Below, one piece after another: positions 16,323 to 24,662 of a stretch of 56,311 nucleotides of DNA. The translations under genes and the position numbers were made by a program. Source of the DNA: Bacteroidales bacterium (GTDB lineage Bacteria; Bacteroidota; Bacteroidia; Bacteroidales; F082); contig JAQVGO010000006.1 in NCBI GenBank assembly GCA_028696715.1, positions 1 through 56,311 of the forward strand, in the 5' to 3' direction. The notes under the pieces are model-generated. The model saw nothing but the letters and a program-made list of their open reading frames with translations. It made no database searches and was not told the origin of the DNA. Positions within the stretch are counted from its first letter, which is position 1. Every line of letters starts with the position of its first letter.

Positions 16323-17306
16323 TTAGGAAAGATTTTCCCAATACCATTTGCAGGCTTCCTTTAGTCCTTCTTTCAAATTAAACTGCGGATCATATCCTAG
16401 CAGTTTCCTGCCTTTTTCGATAGACGCCAGCGAATGAGGAATGTCGCCTTGTCGGTAAGGCCCGTGGGTGATTTTCACAGCAGCAATTTCAGCATCGTAA
16501 CCGGCCAGTGCTTCTCTAAGCCAAACGGCTAAATCGTTAAGGGTTGTTCTGTCGCCATAGGCCACATTATAAACCTGATTAACGGCTTCGGGATTGGTTG
16601 TTGTAGCAGCTTTGATGTTGGCTTGAATTACATTATCAATATAGGTGAAATCACGGCTGTATTCTCCTTGTCCATTAATGATGATGGCTTCGTGGCGCAT
16701 GAATTGTTTGACCCATTTTGGAATCACCGCAGCATAAGCTCCCTCGGGATCCTGACGCCTTCCAAATACATTAAAATATCTTAAACCAATGGATTCCAAT
16801 CCATAAGTGCGGGCAAAAACATCGGCATAAAGCTCGTTCACATACTTTGTGATTGCATAAGGCGAAAGCGGTCTGCCAATTTTTTCTTCCACTTTTGGAA
16901 GGCTTTCCGAATCGCCATAGGTGCTCGAACTGGCAGCATAAACAAAACGTTTTGCACCGGCATCGCGGGCAGCAATCAGCATATTCAGGCTTCCGGAGAT
17001 ATTAACCGCATTGGTTGTGGCAGGATCTTTAATAGACCGTGGAACAGATCCCAGTGCTGCCTGATGAAAAATAATTTCTTGTCCTTCGCAGGCTTTTTGG
17101 CAGGTTTGCATATCCCGGATATCTCCTTCCATTAAACGAAATGCCGGATGTTGCATAAAGGGTTCGATATTTTTGCGATGACCGGTAGCAAAATTATCCA
17201 GACAGCTAACTTTTGCTCCAAGTTGTAACAATGCTTCTATCAGATTGGAGCCAATAAAACCGGCACCTCCGGTAACCAAAACCTGTTTATCTTTTAGTTC
17301 ATTCAT
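16323..17306 (-). CDS. UDP-N-acetylglucosamine 4-epimerase (WbpP/Gne-like SDR)
   Basis: 327 residues. An extended short-chain dehydrogenase with the NAD-binding loop [10 protein letters not shown] (12-21) and the catalytic Tyr150-x3-Lys154 (YAITK). The segments [26 protein letters not shown] and [22 protein letters not shown] are typical of WbpP-type epimerases, which interconvert UDP-GlcNAc(A) and UDP-GalNAc(A). It supplies nucleotide sugars for surface polysaccharide and is last in the wza-wzc-upxY transcript, 30 bases after the upxY-like stop. The exact substrate (neutral or uronic acid form) cannot be told from sequence. Confidence 0.85.
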   Translation of the reverse strand: MNELKDKQVLVTGGAGFIGSNLIEALLQLGAKVSCLDNFATGHRKNIEPFMQHPAFRLMEGDIRDMQTCQKACEGQEIIFHQAALGSVPRSIKDPATTNAVNISGSLNMLIAARDAGAKRFVYAASSSTYGDSESLPKVEEKIGRPLSPYAITKYVNELYADVFARTYGLESIGLRYFNVFGRRQDPEGAYAAVIPKWVKQFMRHEAIIINGQGEYSRDFTYIDNVIQANIKAATTTNPEAVNQVYNVAYGDRTTLNDLAVWLREALAGYDAEIAAVKITHGPYRQGDIPHSLASIEKGRKLLGYDPQFNLKEGLKEACKWYWENLS

Positions 17307-17336
17307 GATTGTTTTCTTTTGTGTTTGGCATATCCG

Positions 17337-17879
17337 CTAAACATTTTTTACCGGTTCAACTTTTGATCTTGGGATATTTAAAGCAATGACCTGACCAACA
17401 GCTTCTATTTGCACCACAAGTCGGTGTTTATTGCGATAATGTACCATTCTGCCAATTAGTCCTTCCATTTGCCCCTGTTTGATCCGCACCAGCTGCCCTT
17501 CGTGAATGATTGAGGTGTCAATATCTTCGCGATCTTCCTGTTCATCCAGGTAATAACGGATTGCTTCGATTTGTTCATCCGGAACAATTGTTGGCTTACC
17601 TTCGAACGAAACAAAACGTGCCACGTTAGGCACATTTCTTACTGTATATAGCTGTGATTCGTGTATATGAACAAAAATATAGGACCTGAATAATGGTTCT
17701 TCAACTTTCTTTTTCCGATCGCTCCACTGCCTGTATCTGGTGATCAGCGGTAAGTACGATTCAATTTCAAGGAAACCAAGCTCTATCTCTACCTTTTTTT
17801 CTGCCTTTGAACGGGTATAAATGGCATACCAATGCTGTGGCAGGAGTTGTTTTGCAGACTTATTAGGTAAGTCGGACAT
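17337..17879 (-). CDS. UpxY-type NusG-paralogue transcription antiterminator
   Basis: 180 residues. The N-terminal NGN domain starts WYAIYTRSKAEKKVEIEL and includes FRSYIFVHI and VPNVARFVSF. A short C-terminal KOW-like part follows (GQLVRIKQGQMEGLIGRMV). Such NusG paralogues in Bacteroidota (UpxY) bind RNA polymerase and allow it to read through long polysaccharide operons. UpxY genes usually lie first in their operon. Here the gene is third, eight bases after the wzc-like stop, so it may act on its own operon's distal part or at another locus. Confidence 0.85.
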   Translation of the reverse strand: MSDLPNKSAKQLLPQHWYAIYTRSKAEKKVEIELGFLEIESYLPLITRYRQWSDRKKKVEEPLFRSYIFVHIHESQLYTVRNVPNVARFVSFEGKPTIVPDEQIEAIRYYLDEQEDREDIDTSIIHEGQLVRIKQGQMEGLIGRMVHYRNKHRLVVQIEAVGQVIALNIPRSKVEPVKNV

Positions 17880-17887
17880 AGTTGCTG

Positions 17888-20341
17888 TTAAATTTTGTTC
17901 AACAGGCGCTTGAAGAAGCCCGGCCTCTCATCTTTTCCTTCATCAGTATAATATCCGTAACCATAACCATATCCGTAACCGTAACCGTAACCATATCCGT
18001 ACCCATAACCGTAACCATAGCCATAACCGCCTCCCATGCGGATGTCATTTACAAGGATGTTCATCGGGATATTTCTGTCTTCAATATCTTTGATGATTGA
18101 TTCAAAAATTTTCTTGTGGGTATAGTTTTGACGCACGATGAAAAGATTAACATCCGTATGTTTCATCAGCAGAAAAGCATCTGTTACGAGGCCAACCGGA
18201 GGCGTGTCGATAATGATATAATCGTATTGCTCTCTTAATTCATCAAATAAGGTTTTACAACGATCAGAAGCAATTAATTCGGCTGGATTTGGAGGCACAG
18301 GTCCTGCCATGATCAGATCGAAATTGTCAACTCTGCCAGAAGGTTGAATAATATCTTTAAGGCTGTGTTTGTTGATTAAATAAGTACTCAAACCATTGGT
18401 ATTCGACAATCCAAAATCCTGATAGATTTTTGGCTTTCTTAAGTCAAAGCCAAGTAGCACAGTCTTTTTGCCATACATGGCATAAATGCTTGCCAGGTTG
18501 ATTGACACAAAGGTTTTACCAGCACTTACCATATCGGCCGTAACTAGTATCACACTTTTTTCTTCACCTTTTACCAGATATTCAATATTAGTTCTTACCG
18601 AACGGAAGGATTCAGAAATAGAGGACTTTGGCGAATCAGCCACAACAAGCTGAGTGTCTTTATTGTTGTGCAAAACCTGACCAACAATGGGAAGCTTTGT
18701 AATTTTTTCAATTTCTTTGCGATCAACAATTTTGTCGTTCAGGTAATCCCGGCCCAGGATATATCCAACCGGTATAAGTAATCCCAGTAAAAGAGCGATG
18801 GTATAGTTGAGTGATTTTTTGGGAAACACCTGACTGCTTAAAGTTGGTTGTGCAATATCCAGGATTTCATTATCAGGCAAATTGCTGGCTTTTGTAATTT
18901 GGGCTTCAGCACGTTTTTGCATCAGAAAAGTATAGATGGCATCATTTAACTGAAATTTACGCTGATAGCCTAATAATAACCGCTGTGTAATGGGCAATTT
19001 ATTGAGTTCCTTTTCAAGTTCTCCTATTCTGCGGTCAAGATCATTCAACGCAATTTCTGAGTTTAAGATAATATTGTTGATGTTTTCGATTAGCGTACGT
19101 TTGGTATTTACGATTTGCGATTCGATGCTTACAACTGTTGGATGCTTATCGGTAGTATTTAAAAGTTGTTCAGCTTTTTGCGATGAAAGATTAACCAACT
19201 CCTGAACCAGCCTGTTGAGCAAAGGATCTTCAATACCCATGGCACTTGGCGCTACCAGTTTGTCCAGTTCGTTTAAATTAACCTGGATGTATTGCTGAAG
19301 GCTTTTATAGTATTTAGATTTTACTATTAGCTCGGCTTTTTGTTGCTCTAAATCTTTGAGATATTCAAAAACCTGTTGAGACTGGAAATCCAGATTCATC
19401 AGCTCGTTGGAAGTCTGGAAATCCTGTAGAGCAATTTCGGCTCTTGTTAATGAGTCTTGAATGTCAATAAGCTGTCGGTCAATAAATTCGATGGTATTAT
19501 CTGCTATTTGGTTTTTCTTTTCGAGGCCGCGTTGTAAGTATAATTCAGTGAGTTTATTCAAGAAATCAGCAGATTTTTCTTTGATATTTCCTTTCAGAGA
19601 AATCTCCAGGATGGAGGCTTCCCGGTTGATAGGCTCAATTGTAAAGCCCCGCAGTGTTCTTAAAAGGCTTTGGTAATCATTCAGAGTAAAACTGAATTGT
19701 GTCTCGGTGTGAATTTCGGCATCATATTTTTCGTTCAGAACTACCTTAAAGCGGTTGAATTCATTATTGATCCATTCGCCAAATTTGTAGGTGCCCGAAT
19801 AGCTGACTTTTTCCTTCGCTCCTTCCAGCGGTTTACCTTCCAGGTATTCATACTGACTGATGTTTTCGCCTTCTGCAGAGAGCGAGAAAGTTCCATCCGA
19901 ATTCAGTTTTATGTTGTAAAGCAAATTAACTGCCTGATCTCTGTTGTAATCAACTTCGACCGTGAAAGGAGAATTAAGATATAGCTCTTTCCTGATGAAA
20001 CCGTCTTCCTCGAAATAAGAAACTTCAAACTCCAATGATTTTACTACACGATTGCTTAAGGAATACGACATTAAAATGCCTATTTCATTTTGCAGGTTTT
20101 GTTGTGTGCTTAACCCAAGTCCACCCAGCAAAGCAGAGGGATCCATCTTGGTTTTGTCGTCTTTTACCAGCACGGAGGTTTTTACCTCATAAACTGGTTT
20201 GGTATATTTATTAAATAAGAATGCAACTAAAAGTGCAATAAAAATGGAGATGGCAAAAAGATACCAGAAACGGGTAAACTTGAAAAACAATGCTTTCAGG
20301 TCAATGGTTTCTTCTTGTTGGTAGGATTGAAAATTTTCCAC
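17888..20341 (-). CDS. Wzc-like polysaccharide co-polymerase / BY-kinase with Gly-Tyr tail
   Basis: 817 residues. An N-terminal Wzz-type domain has a transmembrane segment near 31-50, long periplasmic coiled coils follow (about 280-460), a second transmembrane segment lies near 505-525, and a cytoplasmic tyrosine-kinase ATPase domain spans about 560-770. Walker A is SAGKT near 605, Walker A-prime is GFDLRKP (the first Asp of the usual DxDxR is Gly) and Walker B is YIIIDTPP near 712. It controls chain length and export of exopolysaccharide with the adjacent Wza-like protein. The C-terminal tail contains 13 Gly-Tyr pairs plus one more Tyr, in place of the ordinary tyrosine cluster that BY-kinases autophosphorylate. 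It starts 16 bases after the wza stop. Confidence 0.92.
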   Translation of the reverse strand: MENFQSYQQEETIDLKALFFKFTRFWYLFAISIFIALLVAFLFNKYTKPVYEVKTSVLVKDDKTKMDPSALLGGLGLSTQQNLQNEIGILMSYSLSNRVVKSLEFEVSYFEEDGFIRKELYLNSPFTVEVDYNRDQAVNLLYNIKLNSDGTFSLSAEGENISQYEYLEGKPLEGAKEKVSYSGTYKFGEWINNEFNRFKVVLNEKYDAEIHTETQFSFTLNDYQSLLRTLRGFTIEPINREASILEISLKGNIKEKSADFLNKLTELYLQRGLEKKNQIADNTIEFIDRQLIDIQDSLTRAEIALQDFQTSNELMNLDFQSQQVFEYLKDLEQQKAELIVKSKYYKSLQQYIQVNLNELDKLVAPSAMGIEDPLLNRLVQELVNLSSQKAEQLLNTTDKHPTVVSIESQIVNTKRTLIENINNIILNSEIALNDLDRRIGELEKELNKLPITQRLLLGYQRKFQLNDAIYTFLMQKRAEAQITKASNLPDNEILDIAQPTLSSQVFPKKSLNYTIALLLGLLIPVGYILGRDYLNDKIVDRKEIEKITKLPIVGQVLHNNKDTQLVVADSPKSSISESFRSVRTNIEYLVKGEEKSVILVTADMVSAGKTFVSINLASIYAMYGKKTVLLGFDLRKPKIYQDFGLSNTNGLSTYLINKHSLKDIIQPSGRVDNFDLIMAGPVPPNPAELIASDRCKTLFDELREQYDYIIIDTPPVGLVTDAFLLMKHTDVNLFIVRQNYTHKKIFESIIKDIEDRNIPMNILVNDIRMGGGYGYGYGYGYGYGYGYGYGYGYGYGYYTDEGKDERPGFFKRLLNKI
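17951..18028 (-). repeat. Hexanucleotide-coded (Gly-Tyr)13 repeat
   Basis: Thirteen tandem six-base units of the form GGN-TAY on the minus strand, without interruption, at the C-terminus of the Wzc-like kinase. Gly codons vary (GGT, GGA, GGG, GGC) and Tyr codons alternate TAT and TAC. The DNA repeat is therefore imperfect while the peptide repeat is perfect, which points to selection on the protein. Gain or loss of a unit keeps the frame and changes the number of phosphorylatable tyrosines. Confidence 0.95.
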
Positions 20342-20357
20342 GGTACGAGCTGTTTTT

Positions 20358-21146
20358 TTAGTTGAAGAAATTGATCAGGAGCAATGCAGTTGAGATGGAA
20401 GAAAACACCAGCGCATAGGGGAAGGTGGCAAAGCCAAATTGCTTGATTTTCAAAGGCTCAACATAAATAATATCATTAGGCTTAAGGTAATAGTAATCAG
20501 AACTCAGGATGTCAGCCTTTTCCATATCAACCATTATTATTTCTGATCCGGTTTTGGTTTGTCGGATTATTTTGATGTCATCGCGTTTGGCAAATTCGGT
20601 AAGATCGCCGGCCATCGATAAGGCTTCAAAGATATTGATTTCGCTTTGATATACCTTGTATTGTCCCGGACGTCTTACTTCACCCAAAACGGTGAGGTTA
20701 AAATTAACCAGCTTTACGATAAGCACGGTTTCTTTTAAATATTCATCTAAAATTTCTTGAATCCGTTCTTTGATCTGCTCCACATTCAGGTTTTGGACAT
20801 AAATCTGTCCGGCAAGCGGAAATTCGATAGTTCCCTGTTCACTTACAGTATAGCTATTCAAATATATTCCCTGATCATTCACATTGGAACCTCCCGAAGT
20901 TCTTTCGAGTGGGTTAAACATCAAGGTTGTTTTTTCATCAAGACTAACTACCTTAATGTATAGGTTGTCGCCTGGCTGAATCCTGTAACTGATGGAGCGC
21001 TCATTTTCGAATGCGGGCTTCGTCTCTGTTTGCTCGGCCATTTGCAGGTACATCATCTTTCTTTGTGGCACACAGGAGGAGAGCACAGATACTGCTATCA
21101 CTAAACCAATTAGAATCCTGGTAACGAGTGCTGGTTTTTTATTCAT
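20358..21146 (-). CDS. Wza-like polysaccharide export lipoprotein
   Basis: 262 residues. A signal segment ends SVLSSC (lipobox, Cys about residue 25), then a Poly_export domain (YRIQPGDNLYIKV, GTIEFPLAGQIYV) and an SLBB-type domain (VTVLGEVRRPGQYKVYQ-like, here LTVLGEVRRPGQYKV, then INIFEALSMAGDLT). A C-terminal hydrophobic segment (FATFPYALVFSSISTALLLI) is probably the outer-membrane-spanning helix of the export channel. It is the first gene of the operon, 140 bases after a -7 box at 21286-21293. Confidence 0.9.
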   Translation of the reverse strand: MNKKPALVTRILIGLVIAVSVLSSCVPQRKMMYLQMAEQTETKPAFENERSISYRIQPGDNLYIKVVSLDEKTTLMFNPLERTSGGSNVNDQGIYLNSYTVSEQGTIEFPLAGQIYVQNLNVEQIKERIQEILDEYLKETVLIVKLVNFNLTVLGEVRRPGQYKVYQSEINIFEALSMAGDLTEFAKRDDIKIIRQTKTGSEIIMVDMEKADILSSDYYYLKPNDIIYVEPLKIKQFGFATFPYALVFSSISTALLLINFFN

Positions 21147-21285
21147 TTATAACAGCTTTAGTTTGATGCTTTGTTTTGCATTGCTTGCATTGTCTGATTT
21201 GTCAATACAAGGCAAATCTAAGCTTGTGGTTAATTGTATAATGATTGTTTTTTTTAATCAAAGATATAATGAAGTTTGGAAGCCG

Positions 21286-21293
21286 CAAAAATA
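21286..21293 (-). promoter_or_regulatory. -7 promoter box of the polysaccharide export operon
   Basis: The minus strand reads TATTTTTG, an exact TAnnTTTG match. The implied leader of roughly 130 bases (21147-21279) is much longer than for other genes here. This would leave room for an RNA signal for the UpxY-like factor, although I cannot identify one. Confidence 0.55.
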
Positions 21294-21350
21294 GTGCAAT
21301 TTTTTGTCTTCGTGAATAAAAAAATTGTTAAGCTGCTGACAAAGCTTTGA

Positions 21351-21836
21351 TTATGGTTGATTCTTCGATTCTTTGAGTATTATTCCTATTTTTTGAACCG
21401 CACCCAGGTTAAATTTTGTCATTTTGCTTTCAACTCTGATGTTTAAGGGTCCTGATTGATCAAAGCTAAAGCCTTTAATAACAGAAAGTTCGTGTGTAAC
21501 GAGCTTTTGATCCTGCTTGCCAGTCCATTCCAGCTTGTCGTTTTTCAGCCTAAAAGCATAGTCGCGCGATCGTGTTGCTCCATTTGGCAGATAGAAAGTA
21601 ATATTTACATCAATATGATCAGTATAGTAGTTTTCGAGGTGTTCAAAGATAAAAAACACATCCCATTTTGTTGCGTTTTCTTCAGGCATAAAGGTATATT
21701 CCTGAACATCAAAACGATTCCAGATTTGATTTTCGAAAGAAGTTTCTGATTTGTAGCTGGCAGGCGAATTGCACGAAACACCAAAAACGATCATCCATAC
21801 GATCCAGCTAAACAAAAGAAGTCTGTAAGGCCTCAT
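21351..21836 (-). CDS. gldH: Gliding motility lipoprotein GldH
   Basis: 161 residues, the typical length. A lipobox (VFGVSC, Cys about 22) places it in the envelope. The pattern WNRFDVQEYTF, ENYYTDHIDVNITFYLPNG, SRDYAFRL and GPLNIRVESKM...LGAVQKIGIIL follows the GldH family. GldH is one of the lipoproteins needed for gliding in Flavobacterium johnsoniae; non-gliding Bacteroidota also carry it, and its biochemical role is not established. It is transcribed alone from a -7 box at 21870-21877. Confidence 0.72.
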   Translation of the reverse strand: MRPYRLLLFSWIVWMIVFGVSCNSPASYKSETSFENQIWNRFDVQEYTFMPEENATKWDVFFIFEHLENYYTDHIDVNITFYLPNGATRSRDYAFRLKNDKLEWTGKQDQKLVTHELSVIKGFSFDQSGPLNIRVESKMTKFNLGAVQKIGIILKESKNQP

Positions 21837-21869
21837 AATTAATCAGTTAACGTGATTCTACTTGTATTG

Positions 21870-21877
21870 CAAAAATA
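21870..21877 (-). promoter_or_regulatory. -7 promoter box of gldH
   Basis: The minus strand reads TATTTTTG, an exact match, 33 bases before the start codon. Confidence 0.55.
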
Positions 21878-21918
21878 AAAATATTTAGATTTTTGGTTGA
21901 ATAGATTTTTCAAGGATG

Positions 21919-22539
21919 TCATTTACGGCCAAAATCAGCTGGAATTTCACCCCATTGTTCCGTTTCCCATTTTAAAACGGGTAAGCGGAAGCTGTTATTT
22001 TTAAGCCAGTTTTCGGCCCGCCCGATCACTTCAAAAAGTGCTTTTGTTTTTGCATTCATGGGTAGCTTTGTTTTGGCTTTACCAGCTCTCACCCAGTTGA
22101 TTGCATTACGCGAATCGCTGTAAATGGGATAATTGGTTTTGTTCTTGTGTTGCCAGGCCAAGGCATGAACAATCGCCAAAAACTCACCAACATTATTGGT
22201 TCCCAGTTCGTAAACTTTACTTTTAAAAAGTTCGGTGTTTGTTTCTGTAAAAACACCTCTGTATTCCATCTTTCCGGGATTACCCGAACAGGCCGCATCC
22301 ACACAAACAGAGTTTCCAAGGGGAGGATTGGGATGGCTGGTATAGCTTCTGGCAACTTGATTTTCTTTGTAATTTTCAGGGCCTGAACCAAAAGCCTGTA
22401 TCGCTTCTTTTTCGCTTGTAAAGCTTTTATAGCGAGCTCCCTGAAAGCCTTCTACCTGCTTGCGACAGGCATCCCAACTGGAGTAAATGCCCGGCTTGTT
22501 GCCAATCCATACAACATAATATTTTTGTTTTGCTGCCAT
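21919..22539 (-). CDS. rnhA: Ribonuclease HI with N-terminal hybrid-binding domain
   Basis: 206 residues. The N-terminal 45 residues (YYVVWIGNKPGIYSSWDACRKQVEGFQGARYKSF) are a caulimovirus-VI/RNase-H1 hybrid-binding domain. The C-terminal RNase H fold carries the acidic residues in VCVDAACSGNPG, GTNNVGEFLAI, PIYSDSRNAINWV and the final PADFG. It cleaves RNA in RNA-DNA hybrids (R-loops, primers). Monocistronic. The -7 box is so close that the mRNA is probably leaderless. Confidence 0.92.
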   Translation of the reverse strand: MAAKQKYYVVWIGNKPGIYSSWDACRKQVEGFQGARYKSFTSEKEAIQAFGSGPENYKENQVARSYTSHPNPPLGNSVCVDAACSGNPGKMEYRGVFTETNTELFKSKVYELGTNNVGEFLAIVHALAWQHKNKTNYPIYSDSRNAINWVRAGKAKTKLPMNAKTKALFEVIGRAENWLKNNSFRLPVLKWETEQWGEIPADFGRK

Positions 22540-22543
22540 GGCA

Positions 22544-22551
22544 CAAAAATA
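22544..22551 (-). promoter_or_regulatory. -7 promoter box abutting the rnhA start codon
   Basis: The minus strand reads TATTTTTG, an exact match, with only four bases between it and the ATG at 22539. Initiation five to seven bases downstream would fall on the AUG itself. Confidence 0.55.
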
Positions 22552-22596
22552 AGCAATTGCGCTATGCTGCCAATCGTGCTGTTAAGTGACAATAAT

Positions 22597-22604
22597 TAAC
22601 TTTG
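22597..22604 (+). promoter_or_regulatory. -7 promoter box of the DUF819 gene
   Basis: TAACTTTG matches TAnnTTTG exactly. It lies downstream of an upstream in-frame ATG at 22586 and 14 bases before ATG 22619, so it decides the start of the gene. Confidence 0.6.
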
Positions 22605-22618
22605 CTCTTTTTTTAGGC

Positions 22619-23758
22619 ATGGAATTCAAAGCGATCCTTCTTCTTTTGTTTTATCTCGTAAGTCCTGTTCTGATAAAGTGGGCTTCAAAACATTTTCGCT
22701 GGATCAATCGGTTGGGAACGGTGTTGGTAGCTTATGTGGCAGGATTGATACTTGGGCAATTAAGGATTATTCCTGAGGGTGCAGGCGTTATGCAGGAATG
22801 GGTGATGAATTTGAGTATCCCTTTGGCTATTCCCTTGCTGCTTTTTGGTTCCAGACTCAGCCAATGGAAATCGCTGGCACGAACAGGATTTTTGTCAATG
22901 ATATTGGCAGTGATCTCTGTGATTTTCATGGTGTTTTTGGGTTTTGCCTTGTTTCAGGATACCAACAAGGAACTCTGGAAAATCGGAGGGATGTTGGTAG
23001 GTGTTTACACAGGTGGCACTCCCAATCTGGCTTCCTTAAAACTGATCTTGGATGTGGATGAAAACACCTACTTGCTGACGCATACTTACGACATGCTTCT
23101 TTCGGGATTTTATTTGCTTTTTCTTCTGCTTCTGGGGCAAAAACTATTTGGGATGTTCCTTCCCGGATTTACCGGCAAAAGGGAGCTTAATGCGGATCAG
23201 CTAAACGTTTCTGATCCAAATCCAATTAAGGGAAAATTGATAAATAGAATTGTTTTAGCAACAGCTTCAGTAATGATTGTAGGAGTTTCTGCCGGAATAG
23301 GCAGTCTGGTTCCGGAAAATCTGATGATGGCTACCACCATGCTGTTAATCACAAGTTTTGGAATGTTGGGGTCTGTTGTTCCTGTGCTGCGAAATTCGCC
23401 ACAAAGCTTCGACCTTGGGATGTATTTTATTTTGGTTTTTAGTGTTACCGTTAGCTCGATGGTCAACATTAACGAAATGCTTCATGCTTCCCCTCAGCTT
23501 ATTTATTACATCACCCTGGTCGTCTTCGGCTCCTTATTGCTTCATGTTGTGTTGGCCTACTTTTTCAGGATTGATAACGAAACGGTTATGGTAACCTCAA
23601 CAGCTTTGATATGTAGTCCGCCTTTTGTTCCGGTGATAGCTGCAGCCCTCAACAACAGAGCCCTTGTGCTTCCGGGATTAAGCATCGGAATTATTGGTTA
23701 TGCCGTTGGAAATTACCTTGGATTTCTGGTTGCAACTTTTTTGCATTGGCTCGGATAA
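22619..23758 (+). CDS. DUF819-family polytopic membrane protein
   Basis: 379 residues with about ten hydrophobic segments. GTPNLASLKLIL after GVYTGG, and the C-terminal CSPPFVPVIAAALNNRALVLPGLSIGIIGYAVGNYLG, are characteristic of DUF819 (YjcL-like) permeases. These resemble secondary transporters but have no agreed substrate. Start 22619 is preferred over 22586 because the promoter box lies between them and because it begins the first membrane helix (FKAILLLLFYL). Divergent from rnhA; probably monocistronic. Confidence 0.85.
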   Translation: MEFKAILLLLFYLVSPVLIKWASKHFRWINRLGTVLVAYVAGLILGQLRIIPEGAGVMQEWVMNLSIPLAIPLLLFGSRLSQWKSLARTGFLSMILAVISVIFMVFLGFALFQDTNKELWKIGGMLVGVYTGGTPNLASLKLILDVDENTYLLTHTYDMLLSGFYLLFLLLLGQKLFGMFLPGFTGKRELNADQLNVSDPNPIKGKLINRIVLATASVMIVGVSAGIGSLVPENLMMATTMLLITSFGMLGSVVPVLRNSPQSFDLGMYFILVFSVTVSSMVNINEMLHASPQLIYYITLVVFGSLLLHVVLAYFFRIDNETVMVTSTALICSPPFVPVIAAALNNRALVLPGLSIGIIGYAVGNYLGFLVATFLHWLG

Positions 23759-23937
23759 CACTGTTCGAAATCGAATACTTCTGAGCGGTCACGCACACTT
23801 TTCGTACAATAAGACCGGTTTAAACCTTTGCGGCAGCTTGTTTTAAACAGCAGTATGTCAATGCGATACAAATTTTTGGCATTGTTTATGATATTCTGTT
23901 GTCAAATTTTGTGATAGTACCAATATCCGACCACAAC

Positions 23938-24651
23938 ATGATTCAATTCAATGGCATACATAAAAGTTATCAAACCGGTAACAACAGTTTACATGTTTTA
24001 AAAGGTATTGATCTGAAAGTTACGTCAGGCGAAATGGTAGCTGTGATGGGCTCGTCCGGTTCCGGAAAATCAACCCTGCTCAATATTATCGGCCTGCTCG
24101 ATGTGCACGATAGCGGAGATTATTATCTGGACGGTAAACTGGTAAAGGACCTGAACGAAACCAAAGCTGCCCAATTGCGTAACAAGCATCTGGGATTTGT
24201 GTTTCAGTCATTCAATTTGATTAGCTTTAAAAATGCAGTCGAGAATGTAGCTCTTCCGCTGTATTATCAAGGTGTTCCACGGCGAAAGCGCAATAAAATT
24301 GCCATGGAATATCTCGAAAAAGTAGGTTTGACACCCTGGGCCGATCATTTACCCAACGAACTTTCGGGCGGACAGAAGCAGCGATTGGCAATTGCACGGG
24401 CACTCATCGGAAATCCAAAAGTGATTCTGGCAGATGAGCCAACCGGAGCACTTGATAGTGTGACTTCGCAGGAGGTGATGGAACTTTTTGCGCAAATCAA
24501 CAAAAGCGGCATTACCATCATCATAGTGACGCACGAAAATGATATTGCGCATCAAACACAGCGTATCATCCGTTTGCATGATGGAAAGATTGAGAAAGAC
24601 CATAAGAATGGGCATTACTTTCACCATTCTGAGGATGAAAAAACCGTTTAA
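23938..24651 (+). CDS. ABC transporter ATPase (MacB/LolD type)
   Basis: 237 residues from ATG 23938, where the sequence begins MIQFNGIHKSYQ as in other family members; an upstream ATG at 23899 adds 13 atypical residues. Walker A is GSSGSGKST (38-46), signature LSGGQKQR (142-149) and Walker B VILADEPTG (162-170), with the family-typical ALD after it. It powers the two FtsX-type permeases that follow (11-base gap), with a membrane-fusion protein at the end of the operon. A one-mismatch -7 box (AAATTTTG, 23904-23911) precedes it. Confidence 0.92.
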   Translation: MIQFNGIHKSYQTGNNSLHVLKGIDLKVTSGEMVAVMGSSGSGKSTLLNIIGLLDVHDSGDYYLDGKLVKDLNETKAAQLRNKHLGFVFQSFNLISFKNAVENVALPLYYQGVPRRKRNKIAMEYLEKVGLTPWADHLPNELSGGQKQRLAIARALIGNPKVILADEPTGALDSVTSQEVMELFAQINKSGITIIIVTHENDIAHQTQRIIRLHDGKIEKDHKNGHYFHHSEDEKTV

Positions 24652-24662
24652 TCCCACGGCAT

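Noticed and set aside
17951..18028. CRISPR-like or telomere-like tandem repeat
   Set aside because: The unit is six bases, in frame, and varies only at synonymous positions, so it is a coding repeat, not a CRISPR array or non-coding satellite.
17882..18100. Plus-strand open frame rich in Thr/Val/Ile over the Gly-Tyr repeat
   Set aside because: It is the complement of the GGN-TAY repeat of the Wzc-like kinase gene and has no independent coding signal or promoter.
22586..22618. Upstream start for the DUF819 gene
   Set aside because: An exact -7 promoter box lies at 22597-22604, inside this stretch, so the message most likely begins after the upstream ATG.
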